64,000 nt of DNA from Methylibium petroleiphilum PM1 (GTDB lineage Bacteria; Pseudomonadota; Gammaproteobacteria; Burkholderiales; Burkholderiaceae_C). The DNA is taken from positions 1,488,001 through 1,552,000 of the forward strand of contig NC_008825.1 of the NCBI RefSeq assembly GCF_000015725.1, written 5' to 3'. The notes below the pieces were generated by a model that worked only from the letters and a program-made list of their open reading frames with translations, was not told where the DNA came from and did no database searches. Shown one piece after another: positions 48,283-59,701 of this stretch (position 1 is the first letter of the stretch; every line of letters begins with the position of its first letter). The position numbers were made by a program, and so were the translations under genes.

Positions 48283-49748
48283 CCGTCGACCCCGCCGAAC
48301 ACGTCGACGCCGGTGAACAGGCAGGCCGGAGAGGCGTGCCCGACCCGGATCACCTGCGAGGGCTCGCCCTTGCCGCAGAAGGGCGTGCCCATCACCTCGC
48401 AGGTCGACGCATCGCCCACCCCGGCCAGCGAGCGCCAGAAGGTCGCGCTCACGCCGCGGTAGTTCGGGTTGCGCACCACCTCGGCCAGCCGGCCGTGGCG
48501 GATCATGCGGCCGTACTCGCAGCCGAACTGGAACTTGTTGCGCGAGTCGTCGATGCTCCACGAGCAGTTGGTGTGCATCACCACGCCGTGGTCGACCGCG
48601 GCGATCAGTTCGTCGAGCGTGCTGTGCCCGGGTTCGACGTTGAGATTGCTCATGCGGTCGATCGGCGCGCGGTTCCAGCTGCAGGCCCGCGTGGTGGCCA
48701 CGCCGCCCACGTCGTGGCCGGCGGCCCGGGCGCGCGCCTGCGACAGGCTGCCGCCCAGCGGGTGCAGCAGCACGCCGCGCTCGATCAGCATGCGGCGCTC
48801 GGCCGGCGTGCCGTCGTCGTCGAAAGCGAAGCCGGCGAATTCGTGCGCACGTGACGGATCGAAGCTCACGTTCAGCAGCTCGCTGCCGTAGCGGTAGTGG
48901 CCGAACAGGTCGAGCGTGACGAAGCTCGTGCCGGCGAAGTTGCGCTCGTCGCCGAGGATGCGGTCCAGCTCCAGCGGATGGCCGATGCTCTCGTGGATCT
49001 GCAGCATCATCTGGTCCGGCATCAGCAGCAGGTCCATGCGGCCGCTCGGGCAGTGGGGTGCGGCCACGAGCTCCAGCGCCTCGCGCGCGACGCGCGGGCC
49101 GTCCTGCTCGAAGCGGGCGCGGTCCAGCACTTCCAGCCCGCCCTGCTGGCAGTAGCCGTTGTACTGTCCGGCGCTGGACCGCACCTGCGTCACGCCGCCG
49201 TCGACCGCCGTCACCTGGATGGCCGGCGTGAGGTAGGCGAAGCGCTGCTCGATGTGGGCGCCGTCGCTGCTCAGGAAAAGTTGATCGGTCTCGACGCTCC
49301 ACAGGCTGGTCTGCGCGTCGACGATGCGCTCGTCGATCCGGCAGGCCGCGTTCACGCGCATCAGCAGCTCGAGCTTGTCGCCCAGCGTCAGGGTGTGGTG
49401 CGGTCGCTCGACGCGGCTGGCGTATTGGCCGCTGTCGCGCGGGCGCGGCAGCTCCGCGGGCGTGAACACCGTCTTGCCGGCGCCGGCCCGGGCCAGCGCG
49501 TGGGCGCGCAGCAGGGCGGTACGCAAGCCGGCTCCGGACGTGTCGGCGGTGGCCGCATGGCCCACGCCACCGTCGACGACGGTGAGCATCACACCCTCGT
49601 CACGCACTCGCTTCGGCGTTTCGGCAACGCCCTGGCGCACGCCGAGCTGTTCGGATCGCTCGCTGACGCCGCGTGCGGTCCAGTGCGTGACCGAATCGGG
49701 CAGGGCGGCGGTGGCGCGGCGAACGGTGGCGGCGAGCGTGTCGAGCAT
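48279..49748 (-). CDS. TldD-like zinc metallopeptidase
   Basis: A 489-residue TldD-family peptidase. The zinc motif HESIGHPLELDR (HExxxH, about residues 236-247) is intact, with the third ligand expected among C-terminal cysteines (CEVMGTPFCGKGEP, about 450). The sequence around the motif (HPLELDRILGDERNFAG) differs from the classical HEAVGHGLEGD of housekeeping TldD, so this is a divergent subfamily, and a canonical tldD probably exists elsewhere. The start lacks a good ribosome binding site. Coupled to the PmbA-like gene. Confidence 0.85.
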   Translation of the reverse strand: MLDTLAATVRRATAALPDSVTHWTARGVSERSEQLGVRQGVAETPKRVRDEGVMLTVVDGGVGHAATADTSGAGLRTALLRAHALARAGAGKTVFTPAELPRPRDSGQYASRVERPHHTLTLGDKLELLMRVNAACRIDERIVDAQTSLWSVETDQLFLSSDGAHIEQRFAYLTPAIQVTAVDGGVTQVRSSAGQYNGYCQQGGLEVLDRARFEQDGPRVAREALELVAAPHCPSGRMDLLLMPDQMMLQIHESIGHPLELDRILGDERNFAGTSFVTLDLFGHYRYGSELLNVSFDPSRAHEFAGFAFDDDGTPAERRMLIERGVLLHPLGGSLSQARARAAGHDVGGVATTRACSWNRAPIDRMSNLNVEPGHSTLDELIAAVDHGVVMHTNCSWSIDDSRNKFQFGCEYGRMIRHGRLAEVVRNPNYRGVSATFWRSLAGVGDASTCEVMGTPFCGKGEPSQVIRVGHASPACLFTGVDVFGGVDG

Positions 49749-49760
49749 CTGGGGCAGCGG

Positions 49761-49800
49761 CAAAGGGGCGCAGGTCAGTCTACAAAGGCCGGCGCGCCCC
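49761..49800 (-). terminator. Weak terminator between sdaA and the TldD-like gene
   Basis: On the minus strand GGGGCGC pairs with GCGCCCC around a 22-base loop, followed by TTTG only. It may partly end the glycine operon after sdaA while letting some transcription reach the TldD-like gene. Confidence 0.35.
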
Positions 49801-49804
49801 CAGT

Positions 49805-51196
49805 TCAGCACTCGACGATGTTGACCGCCAGTCCGCCGCGCGCGGTTTCCTTGTACTTCGTCTGCATGTCGGCGCCGGTCTCGCGCATGGTCTTGATGAC
49901 CTGGTCGAGGCTCACGTGGTGGGTGCCGTCGCCGCGCAACGCCATGCGCGCCGCGTTGATGGCCTTCACCGAGGCGATGGCGTTGCGCTCGATGCACGGG
50001 ATCTGCACCAGCCCGCCCACCGGGTCGCAAGTCAGGCCCAGGTGGTGCTCCATGCCGATCTCGGCGGCGTTCTCCACCTGCGCCGGCGTGCCGCCCAGCA
50101 CCGCGCACAGCGCGCCGGCGGCCATCGAGCAGGCGACACCCACTTCGCCCTGGCAGCCCACCTCGGCACCGGAGATCGAGGCGTTCTCCTTGTAGAGGAT
50201 GCCGATGGCCGCGGCGGTGAGCAGGAAATCGACGATGCCAGCATCGCTTGCGTCGCGAACAAAGCGGGCATAGTAATGCAGCACGGCCGGCACGATGCCG
50301 GCGGCACCGTTGGTCGGTGCCGTGACCACGCGCCCGCCGGCGGCGTTCTCCTCGTTGACCGCCAGTGCGTAGAGGTTGACCCAGTCCAGCACCTGCAGCG
50401 GGTCGCTGAGCGCGGCGGTCGGGTCGGCCGTCAGGTCGCGGTAGAGCCTGGCGGCGCGCCGCTTGACCTGGTAGCCGCCGGGCAGCACGCCCTCGGTGCG
50501 CAGGCCGCGCTCCACGCAGGCCTGCATCACGCGCCAGATGCGCAGCAGGCCGGCGTCGATCTCGGCGTCGCTGCGCCAGTGGCGCTCGTTGCGGCGCATC
50601 ACCTCGGCGATAGAGCAGCCGAGCTCGCGCGTCAGGCGCAGCAGTTCGTCACCGCTGCGGTAGGGGTGTGGCAGCACGGTGGTGTCGGGCACGACCTTCT
50701 GTTGGCGGCTGCCGTCGGCGGCCACCTCGTCACTCAGCACGAAGCCACCACCGACCGAGTAGTAGCAGCGGTTCGCCAGTTCGACGCCGTCGGCGTCGTA
50801 GGCGGCGAAGCGCAGGCCGTTGGGGTGGAAGGGGAGGCTCTGGCGGCGCCGGAACAGCAGATCGCGGGCCTCGTCGAAGTCGATCTCGTGCTGGCCCAGC
50901 AGCGCCAGGCGGCGATGTTCGCGCAGGGCGGCCAGACGGGTCGGGATGGCGTCGACATCGACGCTGTCGGGGTCCTCGCCGATCAGTCCCAGCAGCACGG
51001 CCTTGTCGGAGCCGTGGCCCTTGCCGGTGGCGCCCAGCGAACCATAGAGTTCGGACACCACGCGCGCGGTGCGCTCCAACAGGCCCTCGTGCGCCAGGCG
51101 CTGCACGAACAGCTTGGCCGCCCGCATCGGCCCGACCGTGTGCGAGCTCGACGGCCCGATGCCGATCTTGAACAGGTCGAAGACGGAAACGGCCAT
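49805..51196 (-). CDS. sdaA: L-serine ammonia-lyase (iron-sulfur type)
   Basis: A 463-residue single-chain L-serine deaminase producing pyruvate and ammonia. The N-terminal [17 protein letters not shown] (about residues 11-27) and the cluster cysteines in [15 protein letters not shown] (about 347) and [19 protein letters not shown] (about 389) define the [4Fe-4S] family. It lies 18 bases after ltaE and so belongs to the glycine/threonine/serine catabolic run behind the glycine riboswitch. Confidence 0.96.
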   Translation of the reverse strand: MAVSVFDLFKIGIGPSSSHTVGPMRAAKLFVQRLAHEGLLERTARVVSELYGSLGATGKGHGSDKAVLLGLIGEDPDSVDVDAIPTRLAALREHRRLALLGQHEIDFDEARDLLFRRRQSLPFHPNGLRFAAYDADGVELANRCYYSVGGGFVLSDEVAADGSRQQKVVPDTTVLPHPYRSGDELLRLTRELGCSIAEVMRRNERHWRSDAEIDAGLLRIWRVMQACVERGLRTEGVLPGGYQVKRRAARLYRDLTADPTAALSDPLQVLDWVNLYALAVNEENAAGGRVVTAPTNGAAGIVPAVLHYYARFVRDASDAGIVDFLLTAAAIGILYKENASISGAEVGCQGEVGVACSMAAGALCAVLGGTPAQVENAAEIGMEHHLGLTCDPVGGLVQIPCIERNAIASVKAINAARMALRGDGTHHVSLDQVIKTMRETGADMQTKYKETARGGLAVNIVEC

Positions 51197-51214
51197 CGCA
51201 GTGTCGTGGTGAGG

Positions 51215-52263
51215 CTAGGGGGTCCGGCAGGCCACGGCCAGATCGGCCGCGAAGGCGTCGACGGTCTCGGGCCGGGTGTCCCAGGCGCACATCAACCGGC
51301 AACCGCCGTTCGGCAGCATCTCATGGAAGCGCCAGCCTTGCGCGCGCAGGGCCTCGATCGCGGGGCGCGGCAGCTCGGCGAACACGCCGTTGGCCTGCGG
51401 CGCGTGCAGCAGGTGCACGCCGGGCAGGGTATCGATGGCCGCCGCGAGCCGCTGGGCCATCGCGTTGGCGTGGCCGGCGTGCGCGAGCCAGGCGCCACCT
51501 TCGAGCAGGCCGACCCAGGGCGCGGTCAGCACGCGCATCTTCGAGGCCAGCTGGCCGGCCTGCTTGGCGCGCCACTCGAAGCCGTCGGCCAGCCCACGGT
51601 CGAAGAACACCACCGCCTCGCCGACCGGCGCACCGTTCTTCGTGGCGCCGAACGACAGCACGTCGACGCCGGCGCGCCAGCTCGCATCGGCCGGCGCGCA
51701 GCCCAGCGAGGCCACGGCGTTCGCGAAGCGGGCACCGTCCATGTGGACCTTGAGCTTCAGTTCACGCGCGGCGGTCGTCAGTGCGCGCAACTCTTCGACT
51801 GCGTACACCGTGCCCAGCTCGGTGGCCTGGGTCAGGCTCACCGCGCGGGCGCGCGGCGCGTGCAGATCGCGGCGCCGGCGGGCCGCGGCGTCCAGCGCCG
51901 CGGGCGTGAGCTTCGCGCGCCGGGCGGCATCGGAGCCGTCGTCGCAGGTCAGCAGCGAGACGCCCTGGCCCATGAAGCCCACCGCATTGCATTCGTCCGC
52001 CGCGATGTGCGCCAGCGGGGTGCACACCACAGCCTCGTAGGGTCGGCACAGCGCGGCGAGCGACAGCGCGTTGGCCGCGGTGCCGTTGAAGACGAAGTAC
52101 ACCTCGCAGTCGGTGTCGAACACCCGGCGCACCGCGTCGCAGGCGCGCTGCGTCCAGACATCGTCGCCGTAGGCCGGCGCATGGCTGCCGCCGTTCGCCT
52201 CCAGCAGGGCGGCCAGCGCCTGCGGTGCGAGGCCGGCCCAGTTGTCGCTGGCGAACTGGTCCT

Positions 52264-52267
<4 letters not shown>
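51215..52267 (-). CDS. ltaE: Low-specificity L-threonine aldolase
   Basis: A 350-residue PLP enzyme splitting threonine or allo-threonine to glycine and acetaldehyde. The N terminus [21 protein letters not shown], the substrate block [10 protein letters not shown] (about residue 27) and the [15 protein letters not shown] region (about 172) are typical. The cofactor lysine is in [18 protein letters not shown] (about 201). The gene overlaps the gcvP stop by four bases, which ties it to the glycine cleavage operon. Confidence 0.92.
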
Positions 52268-55275
<3,008 letters not shown>

Positions 55276-55382
55276 GGTGTGCTCCGTGAGGGAAGGAAGG
55301 GCGGTGGACCGGACAGCCAGGAGGGTCGTGACAGCAGGAGGACAAGCAGGCGGCCAGCGGGATGGCGTGGCCGCGTGGTGCC

Positions 55383-55757
55383 TCAGAGCGTCTTGAGCAG
55401 CGCGTCGTAGCCGGGTGCGTCCATCAGTTGGTCGAACTCGGTCATGTCGGCGATCTTGACCTTGAAGAACCAGCCCTCGCCCAGCGGGTCGCTGTTGGCC
55501 AGTGCCGGGTCGTTGCGCAGCGCCTCGTTGACCTCGACCACCTCGCCGCTGACCGGCATGTAGAGGTCGGCCGCCGCCTTGACGGACTCGACGACGCCGG
55601 CGATGTCGCCCTTCTTGTAGGACGTGCCGACCGCCGGCAGGTCGACGAACACCACGTCGCCGAGCGCATCCTGCGCGTGCAGCGTGATGCCGACGACGGC
55701 GGCATCGTGGTCTTCGATGTTGATCCACTCGTGGTCGGTGGTGAACTTGGTGGTCAT
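55383..55757 (-). CDS. gcvH: Glycine cleavage system H protein
   Basis: A 124-residue lipoyl carrier protein shuttling the aminomethyl intermediate between GcvP, GcvT and Lpd. The lipoylated lysine is in [19 protein letters not shown] (about residue 61-79, Lys about 65). [19 protein letters not shown] at the N terminus is typical. Length is normal. It lies between gcvT and gcvP, with GGAGCC upstream of the ATG. Confidence 0.97.
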   Translation of the reverse strand: MTTKFTTDHEWINIEDHDAAVVGITLHAQDALGDVVFVDLPAVGTSYKKGDIAGVVESVKAAADLYMPVSGEVVEVNEALRNDPALANSDPLGEGWFFKVKIADMTEFDQLMDAPGYDALLKTL

Positions 55758-55833
55758 GGAGGCTCCTGAAAGGATGGACGGCCTGAGTCGAGCGTGGGCC
55801 GGAAGGTTGACGAAGAGGGGCGAGGCTGGAGTG

Positions 55834-56979
55834 TCAGGCACGCACGTAGCGGTGCGGCGTGAAGGGCAGGGCGACCACGCGCATGGGCAGCCGCTTCCCG
55901 CGCACCATGGCGAACACCTCGTGCGAGACGGTGGCATGGTTGCTGGCGATGCAGGCCATCGCGATCGGCTGGTTGACGGTCGGACCGAGGGTGCCGCTGG
56001 TTACCCGGCCGATGCGATGGCCCTGGCTGTCGACGAGTTCGGTGCCCTCGCGCACCGGCACCCGCTCCAGACCGATCAGGCCGACGCGGCGCTCGCTCAC
56101 GCCGCCGGCGAGCTGGGCGTCGATGACGGTCGCCCCGGGGTAGCCACCGGCCCGCGCGCCGCCGGCGCGCCGCACTTTCTGGATGGCCCAGGACAGTCCG
56201 GCCTCGATCGGCGTGGTGGCGGTGTGGATGTCATGCCCGTAGAGGCACAACCCTGCTTCGAGGCGCAGGGTGTCGCGCGCGCCCAGGCCGGCCGGCGCGA
56301 CCTCGGGCTGGGCGAGCAGCTCGCGCGCCAGCGCCTCGGCATGGGTGGCCGGCACCGAGATCTCGAAGCCGTCCTCGCCGGTGTAGCCGGAACGGGTGAG
56401 GTAGCAGTCGGAGCCGACCAGCGTGAAGGCGCCGCCGGTCATGAAGGTGAGGGCGCTCACGCCGGGGTTCAACCGCGCCAGGGCCGTGACGGCCTTCGGC
56501 CCCTGCAGGGCCAGCAGCGCTCGCTCGGGCAGGGGCTGCACCGTGCAGCGGTGGCCGATGTGCGCCTGCAGGTGGTGCAGGTCGGTGTCCTTGCAGGCGG
56601 CGTTGACGATCAGCAGCAGGTCGTTCTCGCGCCGGGTGACCATCAGGTCGTCGAGCAGGCCGCCGCCGGCATTGGTGAAGAAGGCGTAGCGCTGCTTGCC
56701 GACACCGAGGCCGAGCACGTCCATCGGCACCAGGGTCTCGAGCGCGAGCGCGGCCTGCTGCAGGTCGTCGGCGACCAGCCGGATCTGGCCCATGTGCGAC
56801 ACGTCGAACAGCGCGGCCGCATCGCGGCACTGGCGGTGTTCGGCCAGGATGCCGCTCGGGTAGTTGACCGGCATGTCGTAGCCGGCGAAGGGCACCATCT
56901 TGGCGCCGAGTTCGCGGTGGAGCGCGTGCAGGGGCGTGGTGAACAGGGGGGCAGCAGGGCTGCCGGCTAGTGCGGACAT
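55834..56979 (-). CDS. gcvT: Glycine cleavage system T protein
   Basis: A 381-residue aminomethyltransferase that releases ammonia and forms methylene-tetrahydrofolate. Visible blocks are MVPFAGYDMPVNYPSGIL (about residue 32), LFDVSHMGQI (about 61), the TGEDGFEISVP folate-site segment (about 198) and GLGARDTLRLEAGLCLYGHD (about 230, by position). The frame is open far upstream, but that part is the riboswitch; the ATG at 56979 has GGAG nine bases before it. First gene of gcvTHP. Confidence 0.96.
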   Translation of the reverse strand: MSALAGSPAAPLFTTPLHALHRELGAKMVPFAGYDMPVNYPSGILAEHRQCRDAAALFDVSHMGQIRLVADDLQQAALALETLVPMDVLGLGVGKQRYAFFTNAGGGLLDDLMVTRRENDLLLIVNAACKDTDLHHLQAHIGHRCTVQPLPERALLALQGPKAVTALARLNPGVSALTFMTGGAFTLVGSDCYLTRSGYTGEDGFEISVPATHAEALARELLAQPEVAPAGLGARDTLRLEAGLCLYGHDIHTATTPIEAGLSWAIQKVRRAGGARAGGYPGATVIDAQLAGGVSERRVGLIGLERVPVREGTELVDSQGHRIGRVTSGTLGPTVNQPIAMACIASNHATVSHEVFAMVRGKRLPMRVVALPFTPHRYVRA

Positions 56980-57005
56980 CTCGACTCCAAGGGCATGAAG
57001 GAAAC

Positions 57006-57019
57006 CACCGTTGCCGGTG
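57006..57019 (-). promoter_or_regulatory. Hairpin in the riboswitch expression platform
   Basis: CACCG, loop GCAA, CGGTG forms a stable tetraloop hairpin between aptamer 2 and gcvT, followed by GTTTCCTTC. It may be part of a weak terminator or control access to the gcvT ribosome binding site 20 bases further on. Confidence 0.4.
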
Positions 57020-57032
57020 ATGCCTGCCCTCG

Positions 57033-57240
57033 CTGTCCGCTTTACCTGAGAGATTGGCCGGTTCCGGTGTGTCGCACCTCGACCCGCTTGCCCCTTCGGT
57101 GGGCTGCCCCGGGTGCAGCCTCTCTCCAGTGAGGACGCCTCCGCTGGGAGGCGTTTGCCAGTCCTTTTGCCTGAGCGTTCGAGGTGTGTCCTCTGCGCCT
57201 TCGGCGGCTGCCGTCGGTGTGCTGACGGCAACGCTCTCCT
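57033..57240 (-). promoter_or_regulatory. Tandem glycine riboswitch
   Basis: Two glycine aptamers in series on the minus strand. Aptamer 1 (about 57240-57155) runs from AGGAGAGCG through GCCGAAGGCGCA to CGCTCAGGCAAAAGGACTGG. Aptamer 2 (about 57130-57033) runs from CTGGAGAGAGG through CACCGAAGGGGCAA to CTCTCAGGTAAAGCGGACAG. These are the conserved core strings of this class. An 8-base linker hairpin separates them (57135-57154). Glycine binding normally switches on gcv expression. Confidence 0.95.
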
Positions 57241-57437
57241 GACGGTAACGATTATATGCACACGATCTCCTATTGATGCACGGCGGCACCACCGGCGTGA
57301 CCTGTGCACGACCGCGGCGCGCCCGCGCCGCTGCGGCAGAAGGCTCAAGTCCGCGCCCGGCGGGCCGATACCTTTCCCGATGCACGCCCGGCGTGCTGCG
57401 CAAGGGGCCGGCGAACGGCCCGACAGGAACCTCCCGC
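57241..57437. other. Intergenic region between the gcv riboswitch and the GGDEF-EAL gene
   Basis: With the riboswitch, the gap between gcvT and the GGDEF-EAL gene is about 460 bases. The 197 bases here must hold divergent promoters. The plus-strand frame is open through most of it, but the encoded residues are Arg/Ala-rich and unlike MHYT proteins. No other gene is seen. Confidence 0.6.
57251..57256 (-). promoter_or_regulatory. Candidate gcv -10 element
   Basis: The minus strand reads TATAAT just before aptamer 1. A start about seven bases downstream would fall within the outer stem of the aptamer, which is tight, and no good -35 is seen. Treat as a candidate. Confidence 0.35.
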
Positions 57438-59606
57438 GTGTCCTTGCTCCAGCCCTTGTACGACCCCCGCGTGGTCGTGCTGTCCATCGCTGTCGCGATC
57501 CTGGCTTCGTTCGTCACGCTCGAACTGGCCAAGCGCGTGCGCAGTGCCGACCGCGTGCTGTCGATGTGCTGGTGCATCGGCGGCGCCCTGGTCATGGGCA
57601 GCGGCATCTGGTCGATGCACTTCGTCGGCATGCACGCCTTCAGCCTGACGATCCCGCTCGGCTACCGCGTTTCGACCACGCTGCTGTCGTGGGGCGTGGC
57701 GCTGCTGGTCTCGCTGGTGGCGCTGGGGATCGCCGGGCGGGAGCAGCTGTCACGCAGCCTGCACGTGTGGGGGGCGCTGGCGATGGGCGGCGGCATCATG
57801 GCGATGCACTACATCGGCATGGCCGCACTGGAGATGGCGCCGGGCATCCAGTGGGATGCGCGCTGGGTGGCGGCATCCGGGTTGATTGCGGTGACCGCAT
57901 CCGCTGCCGCTCTGCGGATCTTCTTCTGGATGCGCCGCCATGCCGGCTGGTCGGCGCTGGCCTACCAGTGCGCTGCAGCGGTGGTCATGGGACTCGCGAT
58001 CAGCGGCGTGCACTACAGCGGCATGGCAGCTGCAGGCTTCCCCGAGGGCAGCGCCTGCCTGAGTCTGGACGGCATCAACGGCGACTCGCTGGTGCTGATC
58101 GTCAGCGTGGCCACCGTGCTGATGCTGACGATCACGCTGGTGACCTCGGTCTTCGACCGGCGCATGCAGGCCACCGCGGACGGCCTGTCGCAGTCGTTGC
58201 AGCAAGCCAACGAACGCCTCCAGTCGGCCAACGACGAACTGAGCCGCCTGGCCTACCAGGACGCGTTGACGGGCTTGCCCAACCGCAGCTACTTCGAGTC
58301 GCGCCTGAGCCAGGCGGTCGCCCGTATCGAACGGCTGCGCGAGCTGCCGACGCCCTCGGCATCGGCGGGCCTGGCGGTGCTGTTCATCGACCTCGACGGC
58401 TTCAAGCCGATCAACGATTCCTACGGTCATGCCCATGGCGATCTGGTGCTGCAGGCTGTGGCCGTGCGCCTGCGCGAGGCGGTGCGCGCGGCCGACACGC
58501 TGGCCCGCCTGGGCGGCGACGAATTCATCGTGCTGGTCGAGGACGTGAGCTGCGCGGGGGATTGCATCCACGTCGCGAAGCGCGCCCTGGCCAGCATGGG
58601 CGAGCCGCTCGTCGTGGTCGGCCAGCCGGTCCACCTGTCGTGCTCGATCGGGGTGGCGATGTACCCCGACGCCGGCGACGCCAGGCGCCTCATCGCGCAC
58701 GCCGATGCGGCGATGTACGAGGCGAAGCGGGGTGGCGGCAGCACCTACGCGGTCTACGAGTCGGCGATGAACCAGGGCGCCGACCAGCAGGTGGCGCTGT
58801 ACAACGATCTCGTCACGGCGATGGAGCGTGGCGAACTGCAACTGCACTACCAACCCAAGGTCGATCTACGTACCGACACGATCCGCGGCGTCGAGGCGTT
58901 GATGCGCTGGCGCCATCCCCAGCGGGGCATGGTGAGCCCGGTGGCCTTCATCCCGGTGGCCGAGCGCTTCGGCCTGATCAACACGCTCGGCGCCTGGGTC
59001 ATCGACGAAGCCTGCCGGCAGCTGAGCGCCTGGGCCGACGAAGGCCTGCACATGCGCGTGGCGATCAACCTGTCGGCGCACCAGCTCATGCAGGCTGACC
59101 TGACAGAGCGGGTGGCCGACGCACTGGCGCTGCACCAGGTCGAGGCTTCGCAGCTGATCTGCGAGATCACCGAGTCGGTCGCGATGGAGGACACCCGCGT
59201 CACCCAGCGCGCGATCGACGGCCTGCTGGCCATCGGCGTGCAACTGGCGATCGACGACTTCGGAACCGGCTACTCCAGCCTCAGCTACCTGCGCCAGCTG
59301 CGGGCCCGGCAGCTGAAGATCGACCGCAGCTTCATCCGCGACCTGGCCGGCAGCAGCGACGCCCGCGCGGTGGTCGATGCGGTGATCCGGCTGGCCCATG
59401 CGCTGGGCATGCAGGTGGTGGCCGAGGGCGTGGAGGAGACCGACCAGCGCGACCTGCTGGTCGAGATGGGTTGCGACCAGCTGCAGGGCTTCCTGTACGC
59501 CAAGCCGATGGCGGCCGACGACATCTCGTACTGGGCGCGCCACCGCGGCGAGCAGCACGCGGTGCCGTTCTCCGACTCGACCCTGGTCGACACGATTCCG
59601 GGTTGA
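57438..59606 (+). CDS. MHYT-GGDEF-EAL cyclic-di-GMP protein
   Basis: A 722-residue membrane sensor joining a seven-helix MHYT domain to cyclic-di-GMP synthesis and breakdown domains. MHYT motifs are MHFVGMHAF (about residue 54), MHYIGMAAL (about 117) and VHYSGMAAA (about 189); such motifs are proposed to bind copper and sense diatomic gases. GGDEF is intact (LARLGGDEF, about 355-363) and EAL is intact (GVEALMRW, about 480), with DDFGTGYSSL near 605. The GTG start was chosen since family N termini resemble LLQPLYDPRVVVLSI; an ATG 55 codons upstream adds unrelated residues. Confidence 0.9.
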   Translation: MSLLQPLYDPRVVVLSIAVAILASFVTLELAKRVRSADRVLSMCWCIGGALVMGSGIWSMHFVGMHAFSLTIPLGYRVSTTLLSWGVALLVSLVALGIAGREQLSRSLHVWGALAMGGGIMAMHYIGMAALEMAPGIQWDARWVAASGLIAVTASAAALRIFFWMRRHAGWSALAYQCAAAVVMGLAISGVHYSGMAAAGFPEGSACLSLDGINGDSLVLIVSVATVLMLTITLVTSVFDRRMQATADGLSQSLQQANERLQSANDELSRLAYQDALTGLPNRSYFESRLSQAVARIERLRELPTPSASAGLAVLFIDLDGFKPINDSYGHAHGDLVLQAVAVRLREAVRAADTLARLGGDEFIVLVEDVSCAGDCIHVAKRALASMGEPLVVVGQPVHLSCSIGVAMYPDAGDARRLIAHADAAMYEAKRGGGSTYAVYESAMNQGADQQVALYNDLVTAMERGELQLHYQPKVDLRTDTIRGVEALMRWRHPQRGMVSPVAFIPVAERFGLINTLGAWVIDEACRQLSAWADEGLHMRVAINLSAHQLMQADLTERVADALALHQVEASQLICEITESVAMEDTRVTQRAIDGLLAIGVQLAIDDFGTGYSSLSYLRQLRARQLKIDRSFIRDLAGSSDARAVVDAVIRLAHALGMQVVAEGVEETDQRDLLVEMGCDQLQGFLYAKPMAADDISYWARHRGEQHAVPFSDSTLVDTIPG

Positions 59607-59701
59607 CCGCGCTTCCAGCCGAGCGCCGGCTGTGGGATAGTCTTTCCGACCCGCCGCACGAGCGGGCCTGTCGCCGAGGCGACGGCACGAGGAGACATCC
59701 C

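Noticed and set aside
56980-57348. Upstream extension of the gcvT reading frame
   Set aside because: The extension coincides exactly with the glycine riboswitch and has no GcvT similarity.
57273-57437. Longer ATG start for the MHYT-GGDEF-EAL protein
   Set aside because: The added 55 residues are Arg/Ala/Pro-rich and unlike any MHYT protein N terminus; the GTG at 57438 has AGGAA upstream and starts directly before the first membrane segment.
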